Shown piece by piece: positions 1 to 5,737 of a DNA stretch of 12,154 nt (position 1 is its first letter; every line of letters starts with the position of its first letter). The notes under the pieces were generated by a model that ran no database searches, had not been told where the DNA came from, and saw only the letters and a program-made list of their open reading frames with translations. The DNA is taken from positions 1 to 12,154 of the forward strand of contig JAHFPO010000061.1 in assembly GCA_023266695.1 (NCBI GenBank). Direction: 5' to 3'. The translations under genes were made by a program, and so were the position numbers. Source of the DNA: Hyphomicrobiales bacterium. GTDB taxonomy: Bacteria; Pseudomonadota; Alphaproteobacteria; Rhizobiales; Xanthobacteraceae.

Positions 1-1
1 C

Positions 2-193
2 GCGCGCGAGGGCTGGGAAGGCTGGGACGTGGTCAAGGCCATGCTGCCCGAGTCCGAGATCGGCGACCTCATCATCGAGGTGCGCTCGGCCACCGCCGGC
101 GTCGGCGGCCTCTCCTTCAAATTCGACCACCTGCAGGAATTGACCGGCAAGGGCGCCGACCAGGTGATCGCGGCGAGAAGAGCGGCGGAATAA
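2..193 (+). CDS. EF-G-like translation GTPase, C-terminal end (partial)
   Basis: An open frame enters from the left edge and ends at TAA 191-193, giving the last 63 residues of a protein. The segment reads GWDVVKAMLPESEIGDLI, then EVRSATAGVGGLSFKFDHL and ELTGKGADQVIAAR. This resembles the C-terminal domain V of the EF-G-like paralogue found in many alphaproteobacteria, where the usual RSxTxGRGxFxMxFxHY segment of true EF-G is replaced by RSATAGVGxxxxxFDHLxELTG. Such proteins are ribosome-associated GTPases whose exact role is less clear than that of canonical fusA. The GTPase domain lies outside the window, so this call rests on the C-terminal similarity as I remember the family. The gap to msrP is 156 bases and has no clear terminator. 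Confidence 0.6.
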   Translation, partial: AREGWEGWDVVKAMLPESEIGDLIIEVRSATAGVGGLSFKFDHLQELTGKGADQVIAARRAAE

Positions 194-320
194 TCCGCAT
201 ACCGGGGTAATAAAAAGCCCTCGCCCGTCGAACAGTAGGAAGAGAGAGCGGCGCCGGCCCGAAACGACCAGGGCGAACACACGCACTTGACTTGCCTGTG
301 ATCCACCCGTGGGTGTAACC

Positions 321-334
321 GGGCGCCAGCGCCC
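321..334. repeat. Short inverted repeat in the msrP leader
   Basis: GGGCGC and GCGCCC flank a 2-base centre (CA), ending 4 bases before the AGGAGGA ribosome binding site of msrP (339-345). A second small inverted repeat, CACCC-GT-GGGTG, lies at 304-315. Either may be an operator or a leader structure, but both are short and expected occasionally in GC-rich DNA. A TTGACT at 287-292 could be a -35 element, but no good -10 is seen at 17 bases. Confidence 0.3.
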
Positions 335-349
335 GACCAGGAGGAATCC

Positions 350-1318
350 ATGCTCATCATCCGCCGCCGTGGCTGGGAAATCCCGGAGTCGCAAGCGACT
401 CCGGAGCACGTCTTCTTTTCCCGCCGCACGCTCATCGGCGGCGCCGCCTCGCTCGCCGTCGCCTCGGCTCTGCCCGCGAGCGCCTTGAGCCAGCGCATCG
501 CCGACCTGCCCGATCCGACCGCCGACCTCTATCCCGCCAAGCGCAACGAAAAATACGTCCTCGACGGGACCCTGACGCCGGAAAAGAACAGCACCAACTA
601 CAATAATTTCTACGAATACGGCACCGACAAATACGTCGCCGGCCGCGCGCAGGCGCTCCGGACCCGGCCATGGACCGTGAAGTTCGACGGCATGGTGGAG
701 AAGGAGAAGACCGTCGCGATCGACGATCTCATCCGCGCCATGCCGCTCGAGGAGCGGCTCTATCGCCACCGCTGCGTCGAGGCGTGGTCGATGGCGGTGC
801 CGTGGTCGGGCTTTGCGATGGCGAAGCTGGTCGAATATGCCAAGCCGCTTGCGGGTGCCAAATATGTACGCATGGAAACCTTCCTCGATCCGGCCATGGC
901 GCCCGAGCAGAACAAGCCGTTCTTCCCGTGGCCCTACATCGAAGGGCTCACCATGGCCGAGGCGACCAACGAGCTCGCCTTCATGGTCACCGGCCTTTAC
1001 GGCAAGCCGGTGCACAAGCAGAACGGCGCGCCGCTCCGCGTCGTCTTGCCGTGGAAATACGGCTTCAAGTCGATCAAGTCGATCGTGCGCTTCGAGTTCA
1101 CCGACAAGCGGCCGAAGGGCACCTGGGAAGTCCTGCAAGCCCGCGAATACGGATTCTGGGCGAACGTCAATCCGGAGGTCCACCATCCGCGCTGGAGCCA
1201 GGCGAGCGAGGAGGACATCGGCACGCGCGAGCGCCGGCCGACCGTCATCTTCAACGGCTACGGCCCCTATGTCGCCGATCTCTACAAGGGACTCGAGGGC
1301 GAGAAGCTGTTCGTGTGA
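350..1318 (+). CDS. msrP: MsrP, periplasmic protein-methionine-sulfoxide reductase, molybdopterin subunit
   Basis: A 322-residue protein of the sulfite-oxidase fold. MsrP (formerly YedY) reduces methionine sulfoxide in periplasmic proteins using a Mo-molybdopterin cofactor. A twin-arginine export signal is visible near the N-terminus (FSRRTLIGG, arginines 25 and 26, followed by an alanine-rich hydrophobic stretch to about residue 47). The Mo-ligating cysteine is Cys142 in RHRCVEAWSMAVPWSGF, followed by the conserved NGAPLRVVLPWKYGFKSIKS (225-244) and a family-typical C-terminal half (EYGFWANVNPEVHHPRW). The start has a strong ribosome binding site, AGGAGGA at 339-345. MsrP normally takes electrons from the haem membrane protein MsrQ, usually encoded next door; no msrQ follows here, and the next gene is an unrelated exported NTF2-like protein. 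Length and motifs are complete. Confidence 0.95.
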   Translation: MLIIRRRGWEIPESQATPEHVFFSRRTLIGGAASLAVASALPASALSQRIADLPDPTADLYPAKRNEKYVLDGTLTPEKNSTNYNNFYEYGTDKYVAGRAQALRTRPWTVKFDGMVEKEKTVAIDDLIRAMPLEERLYRHRCVEAWSMAVPWSGFAMAKLVEYAKPLAGAKYVRMETFLDPAMAPEQNKPFFPWPYIEGLTMAEATNELAFMVTGLYGKPVHKQNGAPLRVVLPWKYGFKSIKSIVRFEFTDKRPKGTWEVLQAREYGFWANVNPEVHHPRWSQASEEDIGTRERRPTVIFNGYGPYVADLYKGLEGEKLFV

Positions 1319-1345
1319 CAGCGCATCAGCAACGTTTTTTCCCAC

Positions 1346-1361
1346 GTCATGGCCGGGCTCG
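1346..1361. repeat. Half of a common alphaproteobacterial intergenic palindrome (possible)
   Basis: GTCATGGCCGGGCTCG, just after msrP, resembles the left half of an intergenic palindrome that I recall as abundant in Bradyrhizobium-like genomes, in which a GGCCGGG arm is followed by a CCCGGCCAT arm. Here the second arm is absent and the sequence turns AT-richer straight after. It may be a broken repeat copy marking the left edge of the following block. The resemblance is from memory only. Confidence 0.35.
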
Positions 1362-1447
1362 CAGCCAATTTTAGTCAGGCTGCGTAGACTTGCCTGCCCG
1401 GTCATAACGTTTTTGATCGGCCTTACATCCTCCTGCACGAGAGACAT

Positions 1448-1471
1448 GTCATATGACCGAAGTCATATGAC
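1448..1471. promoter_or_regulatory. Dyad operator 1, Crp/Fnr-like, upstream of the NTF2-like gene
   Basis: Two copies of GTCATATGAC (1448-1457 and 1462-1471) flank the 4-base centre CGAA, making a perfect inverted repeat with 10-bp arms. The inner part is ATGAC-N4-GTCAT, the same architecture as Fnr/FixK sites (TTGAT-N4-ATCAA). A closely similar dyad lies at 2203-2226 before the next gene. The dyad centre is 1459.5. If it is a class II activator site at -41.5, transcription starts near 1501 and the -10 would be 1489-1494, which reads TAGGCT (3 of 6 to consensus). The likely binder is the Crp/Fnr protein encoded at 3071-3658; that is inference. Confidence 0.75.
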
Positions 1472-1528
1472 CCGCTGGTGCTCGGCAATAGGCTGCACCG
1501 TCAAATCTCGACTGTCAGGAGGAACCCA

Positions 1529-2032
1529 ATGAATCGGCTCAGCATCCTCGCTGTCACCACTGTGTCGCTGTTGATTCTGGGGGGTGCTCTGCCCGCGAGC
1601 AAAGCCGTCGGCCAGCAAACGGCTCGGCAGACGTCAGATGTCGAGCGCGTGAACGCTGCGAGCCAAGTCTTCGTTGCGGCGATAGTGGCACGCGACATTC
1701 GCGCAATGGAGAAAGTGTGGGCTCATGAGTCCTATGTAACGTTCATCGGCCCGCTCAGCACCACGGTCGTGGTCGGCTGGGACGGCGTCAAGAAGGCTTG
1801 GGAGATGCGCTTCGGTCAATTCGACCGGGTGACCATTGCGTTGGCGGAATCTCACGTTCGCACCCATGGAAAGGTCGCGTGGACCGTCGGCGTCGAGAAG
1901 GTTCAGCTGCTGCGCAAGAACGGCGATACCCTCAGCTTCGATGCCTTCGTGACGAACGTGTTCGAGGAGCGGGACGGTCGCTGGCTCATGGTTTCCCACC
2001 AAGCAACGCCGATCTTCAGGGAGACGAAGTAG
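1529..2032 (+). CDS. Exported NTF2-like (DUF4440/SnoaL-type) protein
   Basis: A 167-residue protein. Residues 1-29 form a Sec signal peptide (MNRLSILAVTTVSLLILGG, then a small-residue region ending LPASKAVGQ). The mature part has the pattern of the NTF2-like/DUF4440 superfamily: an N-terminal helix with FVAAIVARDIRAMEKVWA (about 48-65), then SYVTFIGP, the GWDGVKKAWEMRF helix (83-95), the strand AWTVGVEKV, and the closing strands FVTNVFEERDGRWLMVSHQATP (140-161). Members have varied functions and no substrate can be named here; it presumably works in the periplasm. I chose the ATG at 1529, not the in-frame ATG at 1478, because AGGAGG (1517-1522) lies seven bases before it, the signal peptide starts there, and the upstream dyad then falls in untranslated DNA. 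It is followed after 243 bases by a Spy-like gene with a similar operator. Confidence 0.85.
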   Translation: MNRLSILAVTTVSLLILGGALPASKAVGQQTARQTSDVERVNAASQVFVAAIVARDIRAMEKVWAHESYVTFIGPLSTTVVVGWDGVKKAWEMRFGQFDRVTIALAESHVRTHGKVAWTVGVEKVQLLRKNGDTLSFDAFVTNVFEERDGRWLMVSHQATPIFRETK

Positions 2033-2202
2033 CTCGCGTGCCTCTTCTATGCTTACGACAAAATTGCGACCGCGCTGAATAAAGCATAACCGTCCAAGGC
2101 GCTTCGTGCGGTCGTCGCTGTTGTGCTGCCCTTGCCGTGGTGGCCGCGCGCATGGGCCGGAGCCGACGCATCCAGCCACTGCGGCGTCGCATCGAATTTG
2201 TG

Positions 2203-2226
2203 GGCATATGACTGCAATCATATGCA
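2203..2226. promoter_or_regulatory. Dyad operator 2, Crp/Fnr-like, upstream of the Spy-like gene
   Basis: Two CATATG hexamers (2205-2210, 2219-2224) stand 14 bases apart exactly as in the dyad at 1448-1471. The arms are GGCATATGAC and ATCATATGCA around the centre TGCA, so 8 of 10 arm positions pair. The centre is 2214.5. With that centre at -41.5, the start of transcription is 2256 and the -10 falls on 2244-2249, reading CATGAT (4 of 6 to TATAAT). The rest of the 243-base gap (2033-2202) shows nothing recognisable. Confidence 0.72.
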
Positions 2227-2275
2227 GGCGCCGGTGCTGAGGGCATGATCGCGGCTCCAACTGAGGGAGACGATC

Positions 2276-2830
2276 ATGACTCGCATGGCACTATTCGCGT
2301 CGCTCGTGGTCATTGTGGCGACGACGGCGACTTCAACGGCTCAAACCACGTCGCCCTATACCGGCCAGGAGCAGCGCACCATCAAAGCGCTTTCGAACGA
2401 AGAGATCAGAGACCTGCTGGAAGGGCGCGGTATGGGTTTGGCCAAAGCCGCGGAGCTGAACTCCTATCCGGGACCGCTCCACGTGCTGCAACTGGCCAAT
2501 CAGCTCGGACTGTCCGACGCGCAGCGAACGGCAACTGAAACTCTGTACGCAGACATGCGTAACAAGGCTCAACCCATTGGCCAGCAAATCATTGAGATCG
2601 AGCGAAACCTCGATCAGGCTTTCGCGGGTGGCCCAATCGGCCCGGCTATCCTTCGGGCCCAAGTCAACGCGATCGCTATCCTTCAGGGCGAGCTTCGGGC
2701 CGTTCACCTGGAAACTCACTTGACTCAGCACTCGCTGCTGACGCCCGAGCAGATTTCCCGTTACGACATGCTGCGCGGGTACGGCGGCAACCGGACGCCG
2801 CACGGCAGTCAACGACATAGTGGCGGCTAA
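2276..2830 (+). CDS. Exported Spy/CpxP-like periplasmic protein (LTxxQ family)
   Basis: A 184-residue protein with a Sec signal peptide (MTRMALFASLVVIVATTATSTAQ, cleavage near residue 23). The mature chain is predicted almost wholly helical and charged, as in the Spy/CpxP/CnrX-type family of periplasmic chaperones and metal-stress proteins. Recognisable parts are YPGPLHVLQLANQLGLSDAQR (64-84), a long amphipathic helix (about 86-115), a second helix at 121-150, and the signature LTPEQ (155-159) followed by RYDMLRGY. Known members bind unfolded periplasmic proteins or sense metals; which applies here cannot be told. No cysteines are present, and the tail (171-184) carries two histidines. The start is supported by GAGGGAGA a few bases upstream; an alternative ATG lies at 2285. 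The gene has its own dyad operator (2203-2226) and probably shares a transcript with the 39-codon gene 72 bases downstream. Confidence 0.85.
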   Translation: MTRMALFASLVVIVATTATSTAQTTSPYTGQEQRTIKALSNEEIRDLLEGRGMGLAKAAELNSYPGPLHVLQLANQLGLSDAQRTATETLYADMRNKAQPIGQQIIEIERNLDQAFAGGPIGPAILRAQVNAIAILQGELRAVHLETHLTQHSLLTPEQISRYDMLRGYGGNRTPHGSQRHSGG

Positions 2831-2902
2831 GAGAACGAAAGCGCGCTCGCCACGTTTTCTTGGTGCACTGCTGCGCGCGCGAATCAAAGGAGGCGTTTGA
2901 AC

Positions 2903-3022
2903 ATGATGCAAATGACTGACTTGCCGATCGGAATGATGTGGGGAGCGGGTCTCGTTTGGCTCCTAATTATCATTCTCCTTCTTCTTGGAATTGCGGCCTT
3001 GATTAAGTATCTCCGCTCCTAA
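2903..3022 (+). CDS. Small single-pass membrane protein, 39 aa
   Basis: A 39-codon frame starting at tandem ATG codons (2903, 2906) and ending at TAA 3020-3022. A strong ribosome binding site, AAAGGAGG at 2886-2893, lies nine bases before the first ATG. The protein has a short N-terminus (MMQMTDLPIGMMWGAG), one hydrophobic segment (LVWLLIIILLLLGIAALI) and a short basic end (KYLRS), so it is probably an inner-membrane peptide with the C-terminus in the cytoplasm by the positive-inside rule. Similar tiny proteins (MMxGxGxxWLL...ALxKYL) occur near copper and periplasmic stress genes in related bacteria, as I recall. It lies 72 bases after the Spy-like gene with no terminator seen between, so co-transcription is likely. 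Function unknown. Confidence 0.75.
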   Translation: MMQMTDLPIGMMWGAGLVWLLIIILLLLGIAALIKYLRS

Positions 3023-3024
3023 CT

Positions 3025-3046
3025 GGCGTCGCGTCGACGCGACGCC
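3025..3046. terminator. Perfect 22-bp palindrome between convergent genes
   Basis: GGCGTCGCGTC followed by its exact reverse complement begins three bases after the stop of the 39-aa gene and ends 24 bases before the stop of the opposing Crp/Fnr gene. The RNA would form a very GC-rich hairpin from either strand. No T-run follows on either side, so it is at best a terminator of the U-less kind or a barrier for both converging transcripts. A binding site is the alternative. Confidence 0.5.
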
Positions 3047-3070
3047 TGCGGGGAAGGCACATGACTACGT

Positions 3071-3658
3071 TCATACATCGAGCGATTTCTTGATCAGGAT
3101 ACTGGCACCTGCACGTTCGATCGCACCTGCTCGCTCAAGGCCGGCGAGCGTCCGATAGAGGACTTCACGGGTCAGCCCCAATTCGCTCGCAACATCCTGA
3201 AGTTGACTCCGCAGGTTCACCGTGCGGCCGTCGGGTCCGGCATTGAGATCGAGGTAGAGCATCACCCGCTCTTTGGCGGAGCGAACCTTCATCAGCTCAA
3301 GACGCTGCCGCAGCCCCATGACTTGATGCGCCATGAGTGCCAGGAAGGACATGGCGCTTGTCGAGTCCGCGCGAAGGGCATTCAGGACCACGGCCTTGGG
3401 ATATACGCGCAACTGCGAGGGCTCCGTTGCCACCGCATCGCAATGGTAGATGTCGGAAAAAAGCGCCGCTTCGACGAAGAACTCGCCCGCCGCTGTTGTG
3501 CCCAGGACCAACAACCGACCGTCGAAGGTCCGCCGTTCCAACCGCAGCCGCCCCGCTTCGATGAAATAAATAGCAGTGACTTTATCGCCCTGCCTGAAAA
3601 GCACCTCGTTTCGAGCGAGCGATCGTCTCTCAAGCGCCTGTGGGTCGAGCGCCAGCAT
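3071..3658 (-). CDS. Crp/Fnr-family transcriptional regulator
   Basis: A 195-residue protein: an N-terminal cyclic-nucleotide-binding-type beta barrel (about 10-95; NEVLFRQGDKVTAIYFIEAGRLRL, later GEFFVEAALF), a long dimerisation helix (about 97-130) and a winged helix-turn-helix (about 145-190). The recognition helix is LTREVLYRTLAGLERAGAI (162-180). Glu165 and Arg169 match the Glu and Arg of the Fnr E-x-x-S-R motif, while Tyr168 replaces the Ser. No N-terminal cysteine cluster is present and the only cysteine is Cys73, so it is not an Fe-S Fnr; its signal is unknown. An in-frame TGA two codons upstream fixes the N-terminus near 3658, giving a protein slightly shorter than typical Crp. It converges on the NTF2/Spy/small-protein block, whose promoters carry matching dyads. 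A weak GGAG-like site precedes the start. Confidence 0.88.
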   Translation of the reverse strand: MLALDPQALERRSLARNEVLFRQGDKVTAIYFIEAGRLRLERRTFDGRLLVLGTTAAGEFFVEAALFSDIYHCDAVATEPSQLRVYPKAVVLNALRADSTSAMSFLALMAHQVMGLRQRLELMKVRSAKERVMLYLDLNAGPDGRTVNLRSQLQDVASELGLTREVLYRTLAGLERAGAIERAGASILIKKSLDV

Positions 3659-3719
3659 ACTCCATCAAGACATCGCCTGCGTAAAAGGGCAACCTATGTG
3701 TGTACGCCAAATCCGGATT

Positions 3720-4607
3720 TCAATAACTCCACCTTTGCGCCTTCGACACCAGGAAATCGCGGAACACCTGCACCCGCGCGACCGCGCGCAGCTCCTCCGG
3801 ATAGACGAAATAGGCGTCGAGGGACGGCGCGGCGCTGTCCGAGAACAACTGCACCAGCCCCGCGCCTTCGGCCAGGAAATCCGGCAGCGTGGCGATGCCG
3901 ACGCCATGTTCGGCCGCGCCCTTCAGCGCCACCGCATTGCTGACGACGAGCGCCGCCGGGCGCGGATCGCCGGGCTTGCGGCCGGCGTCCCGGAGCCAGT
4001 TCATCCGCTCGTAATAGCTCGGGATATTGCCCCCGATCAGAACCAGGCGATGCTTGTCGATCTCCTCGGGCGAGCGCGGATGGCCGTGGCGCTTCAGATA
4101 GTCGGCCGAGGCATAGGCGTGGAAATGCACGGTGAAGAGCTTGCGCCGCACCAGATCGGGCTGCACCGGCTGCCACAGGCGGATCGCGACGTCGGCCTCG
4201 CGCATGGCGAGATCGAGCTCCTCGTCGGCGAGAATGAGCCGAATGCGGATATCGGGGTAGAGATCGAAGAACTCGCCGAGGCGGGGCGTGAGCCACAAGC
4301 TGCCGAGCCCGATCGCGGTGGTCACTTTCAGCTCGCCGTCGGGCCTGTCGCGGCTGTCGGTGAGCATCGCGCGGGCCGCCTCCAGCTTCATGAACACTTC
4401 GTGCGCGGTGCGGAACAGCAGCTCGCCCTGCTCGGTCAGGATCAATCCGCGCGCGTGGCGGTGGAACAGCGGAATCTTCAGTTCCTGCTCGAGCGCCGAA
4501 ATCTGCCGGCTCACCGCCGATTGCGACAGCCCGAGCGTCTCGCCGGCATGGGTGAAGCTGCCAGCGTCGGCGACCACGTGGAAGATTTTCAGCTTTTCCC
4601 AGTCCAT
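3720..4607 (-). CDS. LysR-family transcriptional regulator
   Basis: A 295-residue LysR-type regulator of standard length. The N-terminal winged HTH (about 1-60) is textbook: MDWEKLKIFHVVADAGSFTH, AGETLGLSQSAVSRQISALE and LFHRHARGLILTEQGE. A linker helix leads to the periplasmic-binding-protein-like effector domain (about 92-295) beginning with LKVTTAIGLGSLWLTPRLGEF and including DEELDLAMREADVAIRLW and NAVALKGAAEHGVGIATLPDF. The inducer and targets cannot be read from the sequence. It starts 45 bases after the trxB stop on the same strand with only a short hairpin between, so it may be read from the trxB transcript. There is no divergent partner, which is unusual for a LysR gene and leaves its targets open. 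Gene order trxB-lysR is, as I recall, conserved in related genomes. Confidence 0.93.
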   Translation of the reverse strand: MDWEKLKIFHVVADAGSFTHAGETLGLSQSAVSRQISALEQELKIPLFHRHARGLILTEQGELLFRTAHEVFMKLEAARAMLTDSRDRPDGELKVTTAIGLGSLWLTPRLGEFFDLYPDIRIRLILADEELDLAMREADVAIRLWQPVQPDLVRRKLFTVHFHAYASADYLKRHGHPRSPEEIDKHRLVLIGGNIPSYYERMNWLRDAGRKPGDPRPAALVVSNAVALKGAAEHGVGIATLPDFLAEGAGLVQLFSDSAAPSLDAYFVYPEELRAVARVQVFRDFLVSKAQRWSY

Positions 4608-4622
4608 CTTTCAAACCTGCTC

Positions 4623-4643
4623 CCTCTCCCCTGTGGGGAGAGG
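4623..4643. repeat. CCTCTCCCC-TGT-GGGGAGAGG intergenic hairpin
   Basis: A perfect inverted repeat with 9-bp arms and a 3-base loop fills half of the 45-base gap between trxB and lysR. Hairpins with CCTCTCCCC/GGGGAGAGG arms are scattered through many Hyphomicrobiales genomes (from memory), so this is probably a copy of a dispersed palindromic element. No T-run follows on the minus strand, so it may stabilise the trxB mRNA end or reduce read-through into lysR rather than terminate fully. Confidence 0.6.
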
Positions 4644-4652
4644 TGAAAATTA

Positions 4653-5618
4653 TTATTCGGCCGCGGCTTTTCCCTGCCCCGCCGCTTCATGGGCGAGCCA
4701 GCGCTCGGCCTCGAGCGCGGCCATGCAGCCCAGCCCCGCCGCGGTCACCGCCTGGCGGAAAATCTCGTCGGTGATGTCGCCGGCGGCGAACACGCCCGCT
4801 ACCGAGGTCACGGTCGAATCGGGCGCAGTCCACACATAGCCGTTGGGTTTCATCTTGAGCTGGCCCTCGATCAGTTCGGTCGCGGGCTTGTGACCGATCG
4901 CCACGAACACGCCGTCGATCTTCTTCTCGCTCATGGCGCCGGTCTTGAGGTTCTTCAGCCGCACGCCGGTCACCTTCGGGTCGGCGGTGCCGATGACGTC
5001 CTCGACCACCGTGTCCCAGATCACTTCGATCTTCGGATTCTTGAACAGGCGGTCCTGGAGAATCTTCTCCGCGCGCAGTTGGTCGCGCCGATGCACCAGC
5101 GTCACATGGGAAGCGAAATTGGTGAGAAAGAGCGACTCTTCGACCGCGGTGTTGCCGCCGCCGACGACCACGACCTCCTTGCCGCGGAAGAAGAAGCCGT
5201 CGCAGGTGGCGCAGGCCGAGACGCCATAGCCGCGGAACTTCTGCTCGGAGGGAAGCTCGAGCCATCTCGCCTGCGCGCCGGTGGCGAGGATGACGCTGTC
5301 CGCGAGGAACGCCGCGCCCGATTCGCATTCGAGCCGGAACGGCCGGCGCGAGAGATCGAGGCTCGTCACGTGATCGGTGACGACGCGCGTTCCCACGTGC
5401 TCGGCCTGGGCGCGCATTTCCTCCATCAGCCACGGCCCCTGAATCACCTTGGCGAAGCCCGGGTAGTTCTCGACGTCGGTGGTGATGGTGAGTTGGCCGC
5501 CCGGCTGCGAGCCCGCGATCAGCACCGGCGCGAGCATCGCGCGCGCGGCGTAGATCGCGGCGGTATAGCCGGCCGGACCCGAGCCGATGATCACGACACG
5601 GACATGCTCGCTCGCCAT
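4653..5618 (-). CDS. trxB: Thioredoxin-disulfide reductase (TrxB)
   Basis: A 321-residue flavoprotein that uses NADPH to reduce thioredoxin in the cytoplasm. The FAD-binding motif is VVIIGSGPAGYTAAIYAARA (8-27), with GGQL at 40-43. The redox-active disulfide is in SACATCDGFFF (Cys136 and Cys139). The NADPH-binding motif is VVVGGGNTAVEESLFL (150-165) with the phosphate-binding HRRDQLRA (176-183). The second FAD motif is GVFAAGDITD (275-284), followed by RQAVTAAGLGCMAALEAERWL. All catalytic elements are present and the length matches the family. The ATG at 5618 has GAGG eight bases upstream. It is divergent from the Lrp/AsnC gene and upstream of the LysR gene on the same strand. Confidence 0.97.
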   Translation of the reverse strand: MASEHVRVVIIGSGPAGYTAAIYAARAMLAPVLIAGSQPGGQLTITTDVENYPGFAKVIQGPWLMEEMRAQAEHVGTRVVTDHVTSLDLSRRPFRLECESGAAFLADSVILATGAQARWLELPSEQKFRGYGVSACATCDGFFFRGKEVVVVGGGNTAVEESLFLTNFASHVTLVHRRDQLRAEKILQDRLFKNPKIEVIWDTVVEDVIGTADPKVTGVRLKNLKTGAMSEKKIDGVFVAIGHKPATELIEGQLKMKPNGYVWTAPDSTVTSVAGVFAAGDITDEIFRQAVTAAGLGCMAALEAERWLAHEAAGQGKAAAE

Positions 5619-5737
5619 GGGGTTCGCCTCGTTCCGGAAGAGAGCCGGGATCGCTAGATATGGCGCGTCTCACGCGCTCCTGCAAATCGGTCACAAGGTG
5701 TTGTCCCGCGCCGTCTTTCGCTCCGCCACCCCCGTGC

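Noticed and set aside
1478..1528. Upstream ATG of the NTF2-like gene, adding 17 residues
   Set aside because: It would put non-signal sequence in front of the signal peptide, has no good ribosome binding site, and lies inside the predicted promoter region.
2056..2093. ATGCTT/AAGCAT inverted repeat in the gap before the Spy-like gene
   Set aside because: Six-base arms about 26 bases apart; too weak to be meaningful, and no T-run.
1634..2260. 208-aa minus-strand frame opposite the NTF2-like gene
   Set aside because: The plus-strand product has a signal peptide, a recognisable fold pattern and a strong ribosome binding site; the minus frame has none of these.
3061..3074. ATGAC-TACG-TTCAT, a possible third Crp/Fnr-like dyad
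   Set aside because: Only the inner core matches; the outer arms diverge, and it lies at the 3' ends of two convergent genes with no promoter position to serve. It may be chance.
3203..3943. Plus-strand frame spanning the Crp/Fnr and lysR 3' ends
   Set aside because: Antisense to two clear genes, no domain, biased composition.
4689..5657. 322-aa plus-strand frame opposite trxB
   Set aside because: Antisense shadow; trxB carries all FAD, NADPH and CATC motifs in the other strand.
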